This document shows positions 6,505 through 15,959 of a stretch of 64,000 bases of DNA, one piece after another (position 1 is the first letter of the stretch; the number at the start of each line of letters is the position of its first letter). The stretch spans positions 33,444 through 97,443 of the forward strand of contig JACJNY010000036.1 in the NCBI GenBank assembly GCA_014695295.1. Reading direction: 5' to 3'. The position numbers and the translations under genes were made by a program. Origin of the DNA: Microcoleus sp. FACHB-61. GTDB taxonomy: Bacteria > Cyanobacteriota > Cyanobacteriia > Cyanobacteriales > Microcoleaceae. The notes beneath the pieces are model-generated. The model was not told the DNA's origin. It did no database searches and saw nothing but the letters and a program-made list of their open reading frames with translations.

Positions 6505-9012
6505 ATGGAAATAGATCGTGTGCCATTTCTGAATCGCCTCCGCCGCACCATGTCCTCTGCGGAAGCTTGGGGGTTTAGTGTGGTTGGATATCTGATGTGG
6601 TTTACCTTAGCGCCGTCGATGCCAGCAGAAATTGGCTCCGCATCGCTGTTGGTTTGGATTCCTGGTGTTATCGTCGGAATTCTGTTTAACCTTCAAGTTC
6701 AGAGTTTGGGTGAGAAATATCCAGATGTATCTGGAGGAACACCAAATTACATCACGCGATTGCTCCATCGTTACCCTGCCCTTTCCCGCTACTTGGGGAT
6801 TGCCTACTACTTGGGATGGGTTTCCTTTCCGCCCATTAATGCGATCGTCATCACAAATTTGATCCAATTCCATTTAGAACCGATGGGGCTGAATATTCCA
6901 CAAAAAGTGTTTGAGATCGGTTTTACTGCGATCGCTTACTTTTTAGCATTCAGCGGCACCCGCGCCGTCGCCATCCTGCACCTCTTTTTTATCTTTCCTT
7001 CGGTCGGCTTTTTACTCCTCTTCTGCGTTCAGGGTTTAGGCTGGCTTGCCTTTTCGCCCCAAAGCCCCGGACTGTTGCCCAGCAGGATTGATGCCATCAG
7101 TGTCCAGGACTGGCTCAAATGGTACTTGTTTGCCGCTTATAGCTTCTATGGCTGTGATACAGCTTCATCCTTTGTAGCAGACAGTGTACACCCAAAAGAC
7201 ACCCTCAAGGCGCTGTCTAGGGTTGCCTGGTTCATGCCTCTGGTGTTTGTGGGTGGCACTTTAGTGTTGTTGCAGTTGGCAACCGCTCCCGGTTTAGAAG
7301 GCAATTTGTACGGCAATTTCCTGGCGGCTGCCAAGCCTTTCTGGGGAGACGCTGCCCCTGCCATAGTCACATTGCTGGTTGCGGCTAGCTGTTTGTTGGG
7401 ATCTGCGACTAGCGTTTGCAATACGCCCCGCATCCTTTTCCAACTCGCGCAGGATGGGCTGTTGTCTCCAGTGTTTGGCGCAGTGTCCCGTCGGGGTTCC
7501 CTAGAACCCGCGCTGCTGCTAACCTTTATCTGTAGTTTAGGATTTTTAGTATGGGGCAACACCACTCGAATTGTCGTGGTGGCAGGCGTAAGTTTTTTCA
7601 TTTCTATCATGGGGTTGCACTTGGGGCTGTGGATGCAGCGCAACGATCCAGCCGTGCGTTGGGGGCGACTATCCTTAGCATTGCTGGTGGTGGAGTTCAT
7701 TTCCCTAGTGGTGGGTGGTGTTAGCTGGGGATGGATGGATTTTGGCCTCGGGTTGCTGTTGCCGTTAGCAGTGATAGCGCTCGACGCTGCGATTCTGCGG
7801 ATTCCTTGGCCATCTTTGCATTTACCGTGGTGGGATAGACTCCATACCAAGCCAGTAACTGCTCCTAAAAACGAATACTTTGTGGTGCTTCAGGTCGGAA
7901 TTTTGATTGCGCTGATTTGTGGTACAGCGACGATCAGTTGGCTGATTCGCTCCAGGCTGCGGGTAGAAGCCGGAACCAACAATCCCTATCTGCTGATTAT
8001 TGTGTTGATGACGCTGGCATTTGTGGGAGTGGCGATTGCTTGCTGGACAACTCTGCCCCAGGTTGCTGCGATCGAAGAATTAGCAATCTCCTCGACCGCG
8101 CAAGCTAAAGAACTGGAAACGACCCTAAACGAACTGAAAAAAGCCCAGATGCAAGTTATCCAAAGCGAAAAAATGTCTAGCTTGGGACAGTTGGTTGCGG
8201 GAATTGCCCATGAAATCAATAACCCGGTCAACTTCATCCACGGTAATCTCACCCACCTGGACGAATATACCCAAAATCTGCTGCAGATGATAGAACTCTA
8301 TCAAGAGCGCCATCCCAGCAACGATCCAGACGTGCAAGCAATGGCAGAGGAAATCGATTTGGAATTCCTCACTGAAGATATCCAAAAGATAATTTCATCT
8401 ATAAAGGTAGGAACCGAGCGAATTCGCGGTATCGTCGTCTCGTTGCGAAACTTTTCTCGCATGGATGAAGCAGACTTCAAAGATGTTGATATTCATGAGG
8501 GAATTGAAAGTACATTGCTGATTTTGCAACACCGGTTCAAAGATAAACCAGACTGTCCAGGCGTGGTAACGATCAAAGACTATGGCACATTGCCCAAGGT
8601 GGAATGTTTCCCCGGACAACTCAATCAGGTATTCATGAATATTTTGGTCAATGCCCTAGATGCCCTAGATGAGATGAATAGCAAACGCTCCTATCAGGAG
8701 CTTAAAGACACCCCGAACCAGATTACGATTCGGACTTCTGCGATTGACCATCAATGGGTGAAGGTTGCGATCGCTGACAACGGAATCGGTATGCCAGACC
8801 GAGTGAAGCAGCGCATTTTTGACCCCTTTTTCACCACCAAACCTATCGGTAAAGGTACGGGTTTGGGGATGTCGATTAGTTATCACATCATTACTGAAAA
8901 ACATGGCGGTCAAATCAAGTGTTTTTCTACACCTGGCTCAGGCACTGAGTTTGTGATTCAGATCCCCATTCGGCAACAGACAATTTCAGCATTCCCGAAC
9001 CCTGAATCTTAA
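6505..9012 (+). CDS. APC-type transporter fused to a histidine kinase
   Basis: This is an 835-residue fusion. Residues about 1-515 form a 12-14 helix transporter of the amino acid-polyamine-organocation type. An early helix pair is followed by YPDVSGGTPNYITRLL, the place where APC permeases carry the conserved loop after TM2. A short coiled coil (ELETTLNELKKAQMQ) joins it to a complete kinase core: GQLVAGIAHEINNPVNF with the phospho-His near 560, N box NALDALDE, then DNGIGMP and GKGTGLGMSIS. The layout recalls CbrA-type kinases, whose sensor is a sodium/solute symporter, but the transporter family differs. It may sense flux or binding of an amino acid. It stands alone in transcription, with repeats on both sides, and no response regulator is near. 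Confidence 0.9.
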   Translation: MEIDRVPFLNRLRRTMSSAEAWGFSVVGYLMWFTLAPSMPAEIGSASLLVWIPGVIVGILFNLQVQSLGEKYPDVSGGTPNYITRLLHRYPALSRYLGIAYYLGWVSFPPINAIVITNLIQFHLEPMGLNIPQKVFEIGFTAIAYFLAFSGTRAVAILHLFFIFPSVGFLLLFCVQGLGWLAFSPQSPGLLPSRIDAISVQDWLKWYLFAAYSFYGCDTASSFVADSVHPKDTLKALSRVAWFMPLVFVGGTLVLLQLATAPGLEGNLYGNFLAAAKPFWGDAAPAIVTLLVAASCLLGSATSVCNTPRILFQLAQDGLLSPVFGAVSRRGSLEPALLLTFICSLGFLVWGNTTRIVVVAGVSFFISIMGLHLGLWMQRNDPAVRWGRLSLALLVVEFISLVVGGVSWGWMDFGLGLLLPLAVIALDAAILRIPWPSLHLPWWDRLHTKPVTAPKNEYFVVLQVGILIALICGTATISWLIRSRLRVEAGTNNPYLLIIVLMTLAFVGVAIACWTTLPQVAAIEELAISSTAQAKELETTLNELKKAQMQVIQSEKMSSLGQLVAGIAHEINNPVNFIHGNLTHLDEYTQNLLQMIELYQERHPSNDPDVQAMAEEIDLEFLTEDIQKIISSIKVGTERIRGIVVSLRNFSRMDEADFKDVDIHEGIESTLLILQHRFKDKPDCPGVVTIKDYGTLPKVECFPGQLNQVFMNILVNALDALDEMNSKRSYQELKDTPNQITIRTSAIDHQWVKVAIADNGIGMPDRVKQRIFDPFFTTKPIGKGTGLGMSISYHIITEKHGGQIKCFSTPGSGTEFVIQIPIRQQTISAFPNPES

Positions 9013-9116
9013 CCACTTTGCGTTCAGTGCAGCCCTCAAACAATCTGAGGCGGTACAATAATCGATCGGGGTGTCAATTACCGCCAACTGCTCGCTCTGA
9101 AGCCGTAAGAATCTTA

Positions 9117-9260
9117 GAAGGGCGATCGCCCTTTCCAAAGATTGCACTCTCCGTATAACAATAAAGATAGAAACCCTAATAGCGATCGCAATACCGAAAT
9201 GAAGAGCGATCGACCCACAGATACTTTTGAAGTATTGGGTATTGAGTATTGCGATCGCTC
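9117..9260 (+). repeat. Dispersed accessory-region repeat, copy D
   Basis: The stretch GGGCGATCGCCCTTTCCAAA, then ATAACAATAAAGATAGAAAC, then TTTTGAAGTATTGGGTATTG aligns with copies B and E without the CCTCTTCGAGG insert. It fills the gap between the convergent transporter-kinase and methyltransferase genes (9013-9359). GGCTGTTGATAACTACACTTC at the right recalls the right flank of copy B. No gene is seen in this gap. Confidence 0.8.
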
Positions 9261-9359
9261 TGCGGCGCGACTCGGTTCTGGGGCTTCCAGAAAACTTTGC
9301 AACCTCACACTTGGTTTTTGTCAGTCTACTTCACGAAATTTTTCAGCGGCTGTTGATAA

Positions 9360-10100
9360 CTACACTTCTAGCGAGGGTGGTGTTCGCCTAGCATACCAGG
9401 CATGAATGAGCAGGGTTTGTAAGAACAATACAGGTGTATCAAAGCCGCTGGATGCAATTATTGATTCGACTTCAAGTGGCGGTAGCACAGCAGTATTTCG
9501 ACCATAAGAAGCACGAAACTTTTCAATCTCCTCAGCAGGCACTTCGGAATACCTCAGCATTCGCTGCCAAACCTCGGAAAGGCTTTGGTACGCTGAAGTA
9601 GACATATCGGAAGCCAGATCCGCACTGACCAAATATCCGTTAGGGCAAAGTCGTGAAGCAATTTGACTAAAAAAGTTGCGCCGCTCATCTTGCTGCATAA
9701 AGAAGTGAGAAACCAGAAGGCAAGTCGCCGCATCGAAAGAGTGCGATGCCGGCAGTGAATCGAGATAGCCTTCGTGAAAAGTGCAACGTGACGCGATACC
9801 ACACTCTTCGGCGCGTTGGCGACAGATGTCAAGCATCGGTGCCGCAGGCTCTACCGCAGTAAACTGCCACTGTGGGAACGCTTGAGCCAGATAAATCAAT
9901 TCCAAGCCGGTTCCCGCACCGACACAGAGAATCCGTGCATCGGTAGGAAGTTCAGAAAGTACAAAGCGGATCAGTAAATGAAGTGCGTCGCGCATCGGCG
10001 CCAATTTAGCGAATCTTTTGTCGTAGGAAGAAGCGCGTTCTCGATCGAAAACAATAGATGACTCTTGATTTTGCATTCTGGAAAGCCAATAAGTTTGCAA
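9360..10100 (-). CDS. Class I SAM-dependent methyltransferase
   Basis: It has a Rossmann-type methyltransferase fold. The SAM-binding motif I is ILCVGAGTGLELIYLA (about 57-72), motif II has FTAVEPAAPMLDICR with the acidic Glu, and the post-II region reads SFDAATCLLVSHFF. Length is 246 residues from the first start; an internal ATG (MQNQESS, 10076) is the more likely true start. The acceptor substrate cannot be inferred. It lies between repeat copies D and E and is convergent with the transporter-kinase gene. Confidence 0.85.
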   Translation of the reverse strand: MQTYWLSRMQNQESSIVFDRERASSYDKRFAKLAPMRDALHLLIRFVLSELPTDARILCVGAGTGLELIYLAQAFPQWQFTAVEPAAPMLDICRQRAEECGIASRCTFHEGYLDSLPASHSFDAATCLLVSHFFMQQDERRNFFSQIASRLCPNGYLVSADLASDMSTSAYQSLSEVWQRMLRYSEVPAEEIEKFRASYGRNTAVLPPLEVESIIASSGFDTPVLFLQTLLIHAWYARRTPPSLEV

Positions 10101-10216
10101 TCTGTATTTTAATAGCTATCTGAATTGGATTTTAGCCCCTCGCTTCAAAACTTACTGGGTTCGGGCAAAACAAAAGTAATAAGAATCCTAAAAGCTCGAT
10201 CGCCCTAAAAAAAATA

Positions 10217-10260
10217 GAAAACCCCAAAACCCGTTTAATATTCGAGGTTTTGGGGTTTTC
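10217..10260. terminator. Strong hairpin duplicated from the ndhD terminator region
   Basis: GAAAACCCCAAAACC (10217-10231) pairs with GGTTTTGGGGTTTTC (10246-10260), with a run of A on the left. Flanking DNA (AAAAATAGAAAACCCC on the left, GTTCAAATTACAACTTG on the right) matches the ndhD terminator at 11590-11675, so this is a second copy of that segment. Confidence 0.75.
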
Positions 10261-10282
10261 TTCCTCGCAGCCGGTTCAAATT

Positions 10283-10444
10283 ACAACTTGCGAGGGTGCG
10301 ATCGCCCTTGACAGATATCGCACTCTTGGCAGAACAATAACGCTAGAAATTAAGAGAGCGATCCTCTTCGAGGGCTTCGCTAACGTACCGAATTGAAGGG
10401 CGAGCGACCCACTGGTAATTTTTAAGTATTGGGTATTGCGATCG
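10283..10444 (+). repeat. Dispersed accessory-region repeat, copy E (full length)
   Basis: It matches copy B over its whole length (offset 6240), including GCGATCCTCTTCGAGGGCTT and AACGTACCGAATTGAAGGG. Its left part (ACAACTTGCGAGG) resembles the last codons of ndhD. It lies between the methyltransferase start and the end of the nuclease gene. Confidence 0.85.
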
Positions 10445-10546
10445 AAGCATGATGAGTTCATGAAAATTCTCAACTCCACCTTCAACGACCTCGATACAGT
10501 CGGCTTACAATGGGCTTGTTATATCAAGTCCGAGCAATTGCATAAT

Positions 10547-11509
10547 TTAATTGAACTCACAAGTTATTTGATTTCCCAGATTCAGCGTTTCATCAACTTT
10601 TTCTTTCAGCTTACTGAAGTTCATAGAGCATTTTTTCTTTCGATTAATTGACCTTATTTGTTCTGATTCGGTCGTTTGTTGACTAGCCATTGTATCAAAG
10701 TGCAACCCACCATATTTGGGTTTTGACTCAAAAGGTTGAATTGGAGATTTCAAGGCAAATAGACTTTTGCATCTACTCTCAATATCATCCAATTGGTGGT
10801 AAAATTTTTGAATTTTTGGCATTAACTCTCTACTACTTCTAGCAAGAAGTAAACGGGACGAGATATCTCGCCATACGCCGCGATTTTGACTAAAGCATGA
10901 TTGCCATTTTTCCGATAAATCATATTGATTTTGATTTAGAAGTTCCTGAAGTAAGTTGCAGTCTTGCTGTATTTCAAAGCTCAAAAGACAATGAATAGAT
11001 GCAACCTGCTCACTTATACATTTCTCTTCACTAAATATCTCTTTCCAATTAGAAGAGTAATGCTTCTTGAGTAAATCACGATTATTGGGATCTGCCAAGT
11101 CATTGCATATATCTTCCCAAAACACTATATAGACAGGGAACTTATTTTCTAATCCACGCTCTTCATTTAAAGACCGGACAAAATCTTGAAGCTTTGTATC
11201 TCTTGATGCCGTAGTTGCAATAATGTACTCACTGAGTGGAGGTGAAAAGCATTCTGCTTTGACAATCTCTTCCTTGATTATTTGCTGGTTTAGCTTGTTA
11301 TCCTCATATCTTTTACACTGAACACCTATATACTTGCCGGAACTGTTTTGCCGACCATAAATATCAATACCATTTTGTGCCTGTCCACTTCTGCCATATT
11401 TCTGTGCATGATTATCGTGCCATTTTTGTTTATAAATTTCCCATGTAATATCCTCAAATTCATCCCAAGATTTAGGTTTTGGTAAATCACTTGTGGAAGG
11501 TGTCGGCAT
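10547..11509 (-). CDS. Mrr-like PD-(D/E)XK nuclease, solitary
   Basis: The N-terminal 85 residues look like an Mrr/restriction-endonuclease-like domain: WDEFEDITWEIY, then GRSGQAQNGIDIYGR with the metal-binding Asp, then YIGVQCKRYE, the QxK half of the active site. The C-terminal two thirds (about 180 residues, helical, with KYGGLHFDTM near the end) match nothing I know. I chose the ATG at 11509 because the longer frame starts at a TTG with no support. The gene is clearly more AT-rich than its neighbours and is bracketed by two copies of the ndhD terminator segment, both signs of acquisition. No methyltransferase or helicase partner adjoins it directly. A defence role is inference. Confidence 0.75.
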   Translation of the reverse strand: MPTPSTSDLPKPKSWDEFEDITWEIYKQKWHDNHAQKYGRSGQAQNGIDIYGRQNSSGKYIGVQCKRYEDNKLNQQIIKEEIVKAECFSPPLSEYIIATTASRDTKLQDFVRSLNEERGLENKFPVYIVFWEDICNDLADPNNRDLLKKHYSSNWKEIFSEEKCISEQVASIHCLLSFEIQQDCNLLQELLNQNQYDLSEKWQSCFSQNRGVWRDISSRLLLARSSRELMPKIQKFYHQLDDIESRCKSLFALKSPIQPFESKPKYGGLHFDTMASQQTTESEQIRSINRKKKCSMNFSKLKEKVDETLNLGNQITCEFN

Positions 11510-11605
11510 GGCTGCTAATGTAATGTTTTTAACAGAGACTGCACTACTAGGATAGCACAACTACCAAATAATTCAGTTTCGAGCGCCCCACCGAAAAAAA
11601 AATAG

Positions 11606-11652
11606 AAAACCCCCAAACCCTATCTTTAAAACAAAACGGGTTTGGGGGTTTT
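11606..11652. terminator. ndhD terminator (bidirectional hairpin)
   Basis: AAAACCCCCAAACCC (11606-11620) pairs perfectly with GGGTTTGGGGGTTTT (11638-11652). On the minus strand it is followed by TTTTCTATTTTTTTTT, so it should stop ndhD transcription before the nuclease gene. Confidence 0.85.
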
Positions 11653-11672
11653 ATTCCTAAATCTCGTTCAAA

Positions 11673-13259
11673 TCACAACTTGCTCGGCTCGATCGCCGGA
11701 GCACGCAGAGACACAGTTTTATCCGCAGCAGCCTTAGCCACTAGCGAAGGCACAGAATCGCGCAACTTTGCAGTCAACTGTATCGTAGTTGCATCGTAAA
11801 CCTGAGTCAGCATCTTCGGATACAAACCAATGCCAATAATCGGCACTAACAGAGCCGCAATAATAAACACTTCTCGCGGTTCCGCATCCACCAATTCCTC
11901 GTGTTCCGCCAATTCCTTATTTTCAGGGCCGTAGAAGATTTCACGCAGCATCGACAGCAGATAAATCGGAGTCAAAATCACCCCGACAGCAGCTAGAAAT
12001 ACCACACAAACCTTAAACACAGGATTGTAAGCATCGCTGGTTGCAAAACCCACAAACACCATCAATTCTGCGACAAAACCGCTCATTCCCGGCAAAGCCA
12101 AAGAAGCCATAGAACAAGCAGTCCACATCGCGAAAACCTTACGCATTTTGTTCCCTACACCGCCCATTTCGTCGAGCATGAGCGTGTGAGTGCGATCGTA
12201 AGTGCATCCTACCATGAAGAACAAACTCGCCCCGATTAAACCGTGAGAAACCATTTGCAGCATTGCACCGCTAATTCCCAAATCGGTAAACGAAGCTATC
12301 CCGATTAACACAAACCCCATGTGCGAAATCGAAGAATAAGCAATTTTCCGCTTCAAATTTCGCTGAGCAAAAGAAGTTAAAGCTGCGTAAACAATGTTAA
12401 CCACACCCAAAATTACCAAGATGGGCGCGAAGGTAGCGTGAGCATCCGGGAGCATTCCCGCATTCATCCGCAGCAAAGCGTAACCGCCCATTTTTAGCAG
12501 AATTCCTGCTAGCAACATGTGGGCGGGTGCGGTTGCTTCGCCGTGAGCGTCAGGGAGCCAAGTATGCAGCGGAAAAATTGGCAGTTTGACGCCGTAAGCT
12601 ATTAAGAAACCTGTGTACAGGAGCAATTCTACATTGGGGGCGTAATCTTTAGCTGCGATCGCCCGCATATCGAAAGTCACCGTATCGCCGTAAAACGCCA
12701 TCGTCAGCCCGCCAAGCAAAATAAACAGCGAACCGCCTGCGGTGTACAGGATAAACTTAGTTGCTGCGTAGAGGCGCTTTTTGCCGCCCCAGATGGACAA
12801 AATCAGGTAAATTGGGACTAATTCCAGTTCCCAAACCAGGAAAAACAGCAACATATCCTGCACGGCAAAAACTGCGATTTGGCCGCCGTACATTGTCAGC
12901 ATCAAAAAGTAAAAAAGCTTCGGTTTAAATGTGACCGGCCAAGCTGCTAAAGTAGCCAGCGTAGTAATAAAACCAGTCAGCAAAATCAGCGGCATCGACA
13001 AACCGTCAGCACCCACCGACCAATTCAAATCGAGTTGCTGCACCCAACTATAGCTTTCTACCAGTTGCAAATCTGGATTGCTGAAGTCGTACTGAGTGTA
13101 AAAAGCGTAAACAAGTAGGGCAAAATCGATTAAACCCACAATTAGGGCATACCACCGCACCGTCTTGCCATCCTTATCGGGAATTAAAGGAATCAGCAAG
13201 GACGCAGCAATGGGAAACAGAATTGTTGTTGTTAACCAGGGAAAGTTAGCTGTATCCAT
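11673..13259 (-). CDS. ndhD: NAD(P)H-quinone oxidoreductase subunit 4 (NdhD)
   Basis: This is a proton-pumping antiporter-like subunit of the thylakoid NDH-1 complex used in respiration and cyclic electron flow. The 528-residue protein has about 14 transmembrane helices and family motifs: [19 protein letters not shown] with the essential Glu, [19 protein letters not shown] with the pumping Lys, and [13 protein letters not shown]. It follows ndhF on the same strand after a 450-base gap that carries a palindromic repeat. The pairing with ndhF and the full length suggest the NdhD1 type of NDH-1L; the subtype call is by resemblance. Confidence 0.95.
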   Translation of the reverse strand: MDTANFPWLTTTILFPIAASLLIPLIPDKDGKTVRWYALIVGLIDFALLVYAFYTQYDFSNPDLQLVESYSWVQQLDLNWSVGADGLSMPLILLTGFITTLATLAAWPVTFKPKLFYFLMLTMYGGQIAVFAVQDMLLFFLVWELELVPIYLILSIWGGKKRLYAATKFILYTAGGSLFILLGGLTMAFYGDTVTFDMRAIAAKDYAPNVELLLYTGFLIAYGVKLPIFPLHTWLPDAHGEATAPAHMLLAGILLKMGGYALLRMNAGMLPDAHATFAPILVILGVVNIVYAALTSFAQRNLKRKIAYSSISHMGFVLIGIASFTDLGISGAMLQMVSHGLIGASLFFMVGCTYDRTHTLMLDEMGGVGNKMRKVFAMWTACSMASLALPGMSGFVAELMVFVGFATSDAYNPVFKVCVVFLAAVGVILTPIYLLSMLREIFYGPENKELAEHEELVDAEPREVFIIAALLVPIIGIGLYPKMLTQVYDATTIQLTAKLRDSVPSLVAKAAADKTVSLRAPAIEPSKL

Positions 13260-13547
13260 TGCGTTTTAAAATGATCCATCAGTTATTAGGTTTAAACACA
13301 TTTTGCCAATTTTGGCCTAAATTTTATACTTTCTTTAGACGGAACATTTTTTTTTGCTATTATTTGGACAAATTATGCGATCGCAACAGTTAAGTTTAAT
13401 TAAATATTTATTTATATTTGCTAATTCTCAATGGTGAGTTACTGAGATAATACCATTTCTAAAAATATCTCCTGGTGGGGATACGGCAATGCCCAAAGCG
13501 TGTTACCTCAACCTTAAAAACCTTTGTATCTCTTGTCGATCGTCGAG

Positions 13548-13636
13548 TTCAGATTCCCCTAAATCCCCCTTAAGAAGGGGGACTTTGATAATACTCTTGT
13601 TCCCCCCTTAACAACGGGGTCTAGGGGGGATCTAGA
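13548..13636. repeat. Palindromic CCCCCT/AGGGGG intergenic repeat
   Basis: AGATTCCCCTAAATCCCCCT on the left and GGGGTCTAGGGGGGATCT on the right are inverted ends around a smaller CCCCCTTAAGAAGGGGG hairpin. It is a common type of non-coding palindrome in filamentous cyanobacteria. The rest of the ndhF-ndhD gap (13260-13711) is AT-rich with no gene seen. Confidence 0.65.
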
Positions 13637-13711
13637 CTTTGAGACAAACAAGAGATAAGGTCGGTTTGACATTAAGTTGACACTAAAGGATCGTGCCGTG
13701 TCCCTACCGAT

Positions 13712-15757
13712 TTAACCAACTCCAGAAACGATCGCAAAACCCAGAACTGCGACAAACACAATCAGGGCATAAAATTGAGCGCGACCGCTCTCAAAGTATT
13801 TCAAACCTTCGCCACTAACCAGGGTGAGAAGCCCTGTTAAGTTGACTAAACCATCGACGACTCGCAAATCCACTTCCATGACTTGCCGCGCTAAACGGCG
13901 GCTGCCTTTGACAAAGAGAAAATCGTTGATATCGTCGAGATACCACTTGTTGAGGGAGAACTCGTAAAGCGGTTTGATTTTTTGGGCGATCGCCCCAGCA
14001 TCAATTTTACGGCTCAAATACATCAGAGAAGCCAAAGTAATGCCCAACAAAGCAATACCTACAGAGCTTCCGCCCATAATCAAAAATTCCGTCAAATTGA
14101 ACTCAGCAGCGTGTTCCAAAACTTCTTCGAGAGACTCGCCAGGAGCGCGAACAAACTGCTCGAAATAATTGGCAAACGGCGTACCGAGAAAACCGATAAA
14201 CACAGAAGGTACTGCCAACACTACCAATGGCAGAGCCATTGTCAGAGGAGATTCGTGAGGGAAATGGTCGTGCTCGTCGTGACTGTCGCCAGTTGATGCC
14301 AATTCCTTAACGTTCATCGCTCCAGGGCCGAAAACAACACCGGGTTGCAGGAGTTGTCGCTTGATGGCGCTGTCATTGCCCCGGAATTCGCCCTCAAAGG
14401 TGCTGAAATACATCCGGAACATATAAAACGCGGTCATCCCGGCCGTCAGCCAGCTAACAGCCCACAGAGCGGGATTTGCTGCGAAGGCGCTGGCGAGGAT
14501 TTCGTCTTTTGACCAAAAACCAGCAAACGGCGGAATTCCGCAGATTGCTAAATTGCCGATCAAAAAGCAACTAGCGGTAATCGGCATATATTTGCGCAAG
14601 CCGCCCATGACTCGCATATCTTGAGCGAGAGCGGGGTTGTGGCCGACGACATCTTCCATACCGTGAATGACTGAACCTGAACACAGGAACAGCATTGCTT
14701 TGAAGTAAGCGTGTGTCATCAAGTGGAAAAGTCCGGCACTGTAAGCGCCGACACCCATTGCCATCACCATGTAGCCGAGTTGGGAGATGGTGGAGTAGGC
14801 TAAGCCTTTTTTGATGTCATTTTGGGTAATCGCGATCGAAGCACCCATAAATGCCGTAAAACAGCCGGTGCAAGCGATCAAATTCATGACTGCCGGCAGC
14901 CCTTCAAACACCGGGTACATCCGAGCGATCAGGAATACGCCGGCGGCTACCATTGTCGCGGCGTGGATTAAGGCCGAAATCGGTGTCGGGCCTTCCATTG
15001 CGTCTGGGAGCCATACGTGGAGGGGGAATTGAGCAGATTTGGCTGCTGGTCCCAAAAATATGAGGACGCCGAAGATTGTCGCCAAAGTCGCCGAAAGAGC
15101 ACCGGATTCGACTAATGAGTGCAGGCGTTCGCCCATCACCTCAAATTCAAAGCTGCCGGTGGCCCAGTAAATGCCGAGGATGCCCAGCAGCAGGCCGAAG
15201 TCGCCGACGCGGTTGGTGACAAAAGCTTTTTGGCAAGCGTCAGCAGCGGGTTTGCGATCGTACCAAAATCCGACTAGCAGGTATGAACACATACCTACGA
15301 GTTCCCAAAAAATGTAAATCTGAACGATGTTCGGGCTGATTACCAGACCCAACATCGACGCGCTGAAGATGCTCAGGTAGGCGTAAAAGCGCACGTACCC
15401 GTCATCGTGAGCCATGTAGCCGTCGGTGTAAATCATCACCAAAAAGGCGACCGTGGTTACGATCGCCAGCATTACCGCCGTCAGGGGGTCGATGATATAG
15501 CCCATATTCAGCGAGAAGTCGCCAGCAGAAGCCCACTGAATTGTGCGGGTGTAGGGTGCGTGGCCCTGTAGTTGACTCCACAGCAATGCGAAAGAGAGTA
15601 CCATTGACCCTCCGAGTGCGGAGACGATTAATATCGCATTCGCTTGTCGGAGCTTGTTGGTTGCCTGGTTAAAGGTGATTAAGCCTAGACCTACTAGCAT
15701 TGCGCCTGCCAGCGGCAGGACTGGAATCAGCCAAGCGTATTGATAAAGCAGTTCCAT
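13712..15757 (-). CDS. ndhF: NAD(P)H-quinone oxidoreductase subunit 5 (NdhF)
   Basis: This is the distal antiporter-like subunit of NDH-1 with the long lateral helix at its C-terminus. The frame opens 14 codons earlier, but the family starts with MELLYQYAWLIPVLP, so the ATG at 15757 is preferred, giving 681 residues. Motifs seen are FWELVGMCSYLLVGFWYDR, AKSAQFPLHVWLPDAMEGP with the conserved Lys, ISALIHAATMVAAG and STISQLGYM. Residues near 500 (STGDSHDEHDHFPHE) form a His/Asp-rich loop. It is upstream of ndhD on the same strand. It resembles NdhF1 rather than the CO2-uptake forms. Confidence 0.95.
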   Translation of the reverse strand: MELLYQYAWLIPVLPLAGAMLVGLGLITFNQATNKLRQANAILIVSALGGSMVLSFALLWSQLQGHAPYTRTIQWASAGDFSLNMGYIIDPLTAVMLAIVTTVAFLVMIYTDGYMAHDDGYVRFYAYLSIFSASMLGLVISPNIVQIYIFWELVGMCSYLLVGFWYDRKPAADACQKAFVTNRVGDFGLLLGILGIYWATGSFEFEVMGERLHSLVESGALSATLATIFGVLIFLGPAAKSAQFPLHVWLPDAMEGPTPISALIHAATMVAAGVFLIARMYPVFEGLPAVMNLIACTGCFTAFMGASIAITQNDIKKGLAYSTISQLGYMVMAMGVGAYSAGLFHLMTHAYFKAMLFLCSGSVIHGMEDVVGHNPALAQDMRVMGGLRKYMPITASCFLIGNLAICGIPPFAGFWSKDEILASAFAANPALWAVSWLTAGMTAFYMFRMYFSTFEGEFRGNDSAIKRQLLQPGVVFGPGAMNVKELASTGDSHDEHDHFPHESPLTMALPLVVLAVPSVFIGFLGTPFANYFEQFVRAPGESLEEVLEHAAEFNLTEFLIMGGSSVGIALLGITLASLMYLSRKIDAGAIAQKIKPLYEFSLNKWYLDDINDFLFVKGSRRLARQVMEVDLRVVDGLVNLTGLLTLVSGEGLKYFESGRAQFYALIVFVAVLGFAIVSGVG

Positions 15758-15959
15758 GACTGATAGGTAGTTTAAAGTTTCTACTAGATAGTGCCACAAT
15801 TCTTTACAAATTGTGGCACACGCCTGCGCGACTGGGCCAAAATACTCGATCCAATTCTTTAAGTATTGCTATAGCCGAGTGCGATCGCGAGCGAGACGAT
15901 CGCACTACTTTTTTCATCGCGGGCGAGACGATCGCCATAAACGCCGAAAATTATTCCGG

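Noticed and set aside
7146..7850. Long minus-strand frame of 234 codons inside the transporter-kinase gene
   Set aside because: It is antisense to transmembrane coding sequence, has the Thr/Pro/Ser-rich composition of a reverse complement, and shows no family motif.
489..10444. Repeat copies considered as integron attC sites
   Set aside because: They lack the inverted R and L core sites and the compact cassette spacing, genes lie in both directions, and no integrase gene is visible.
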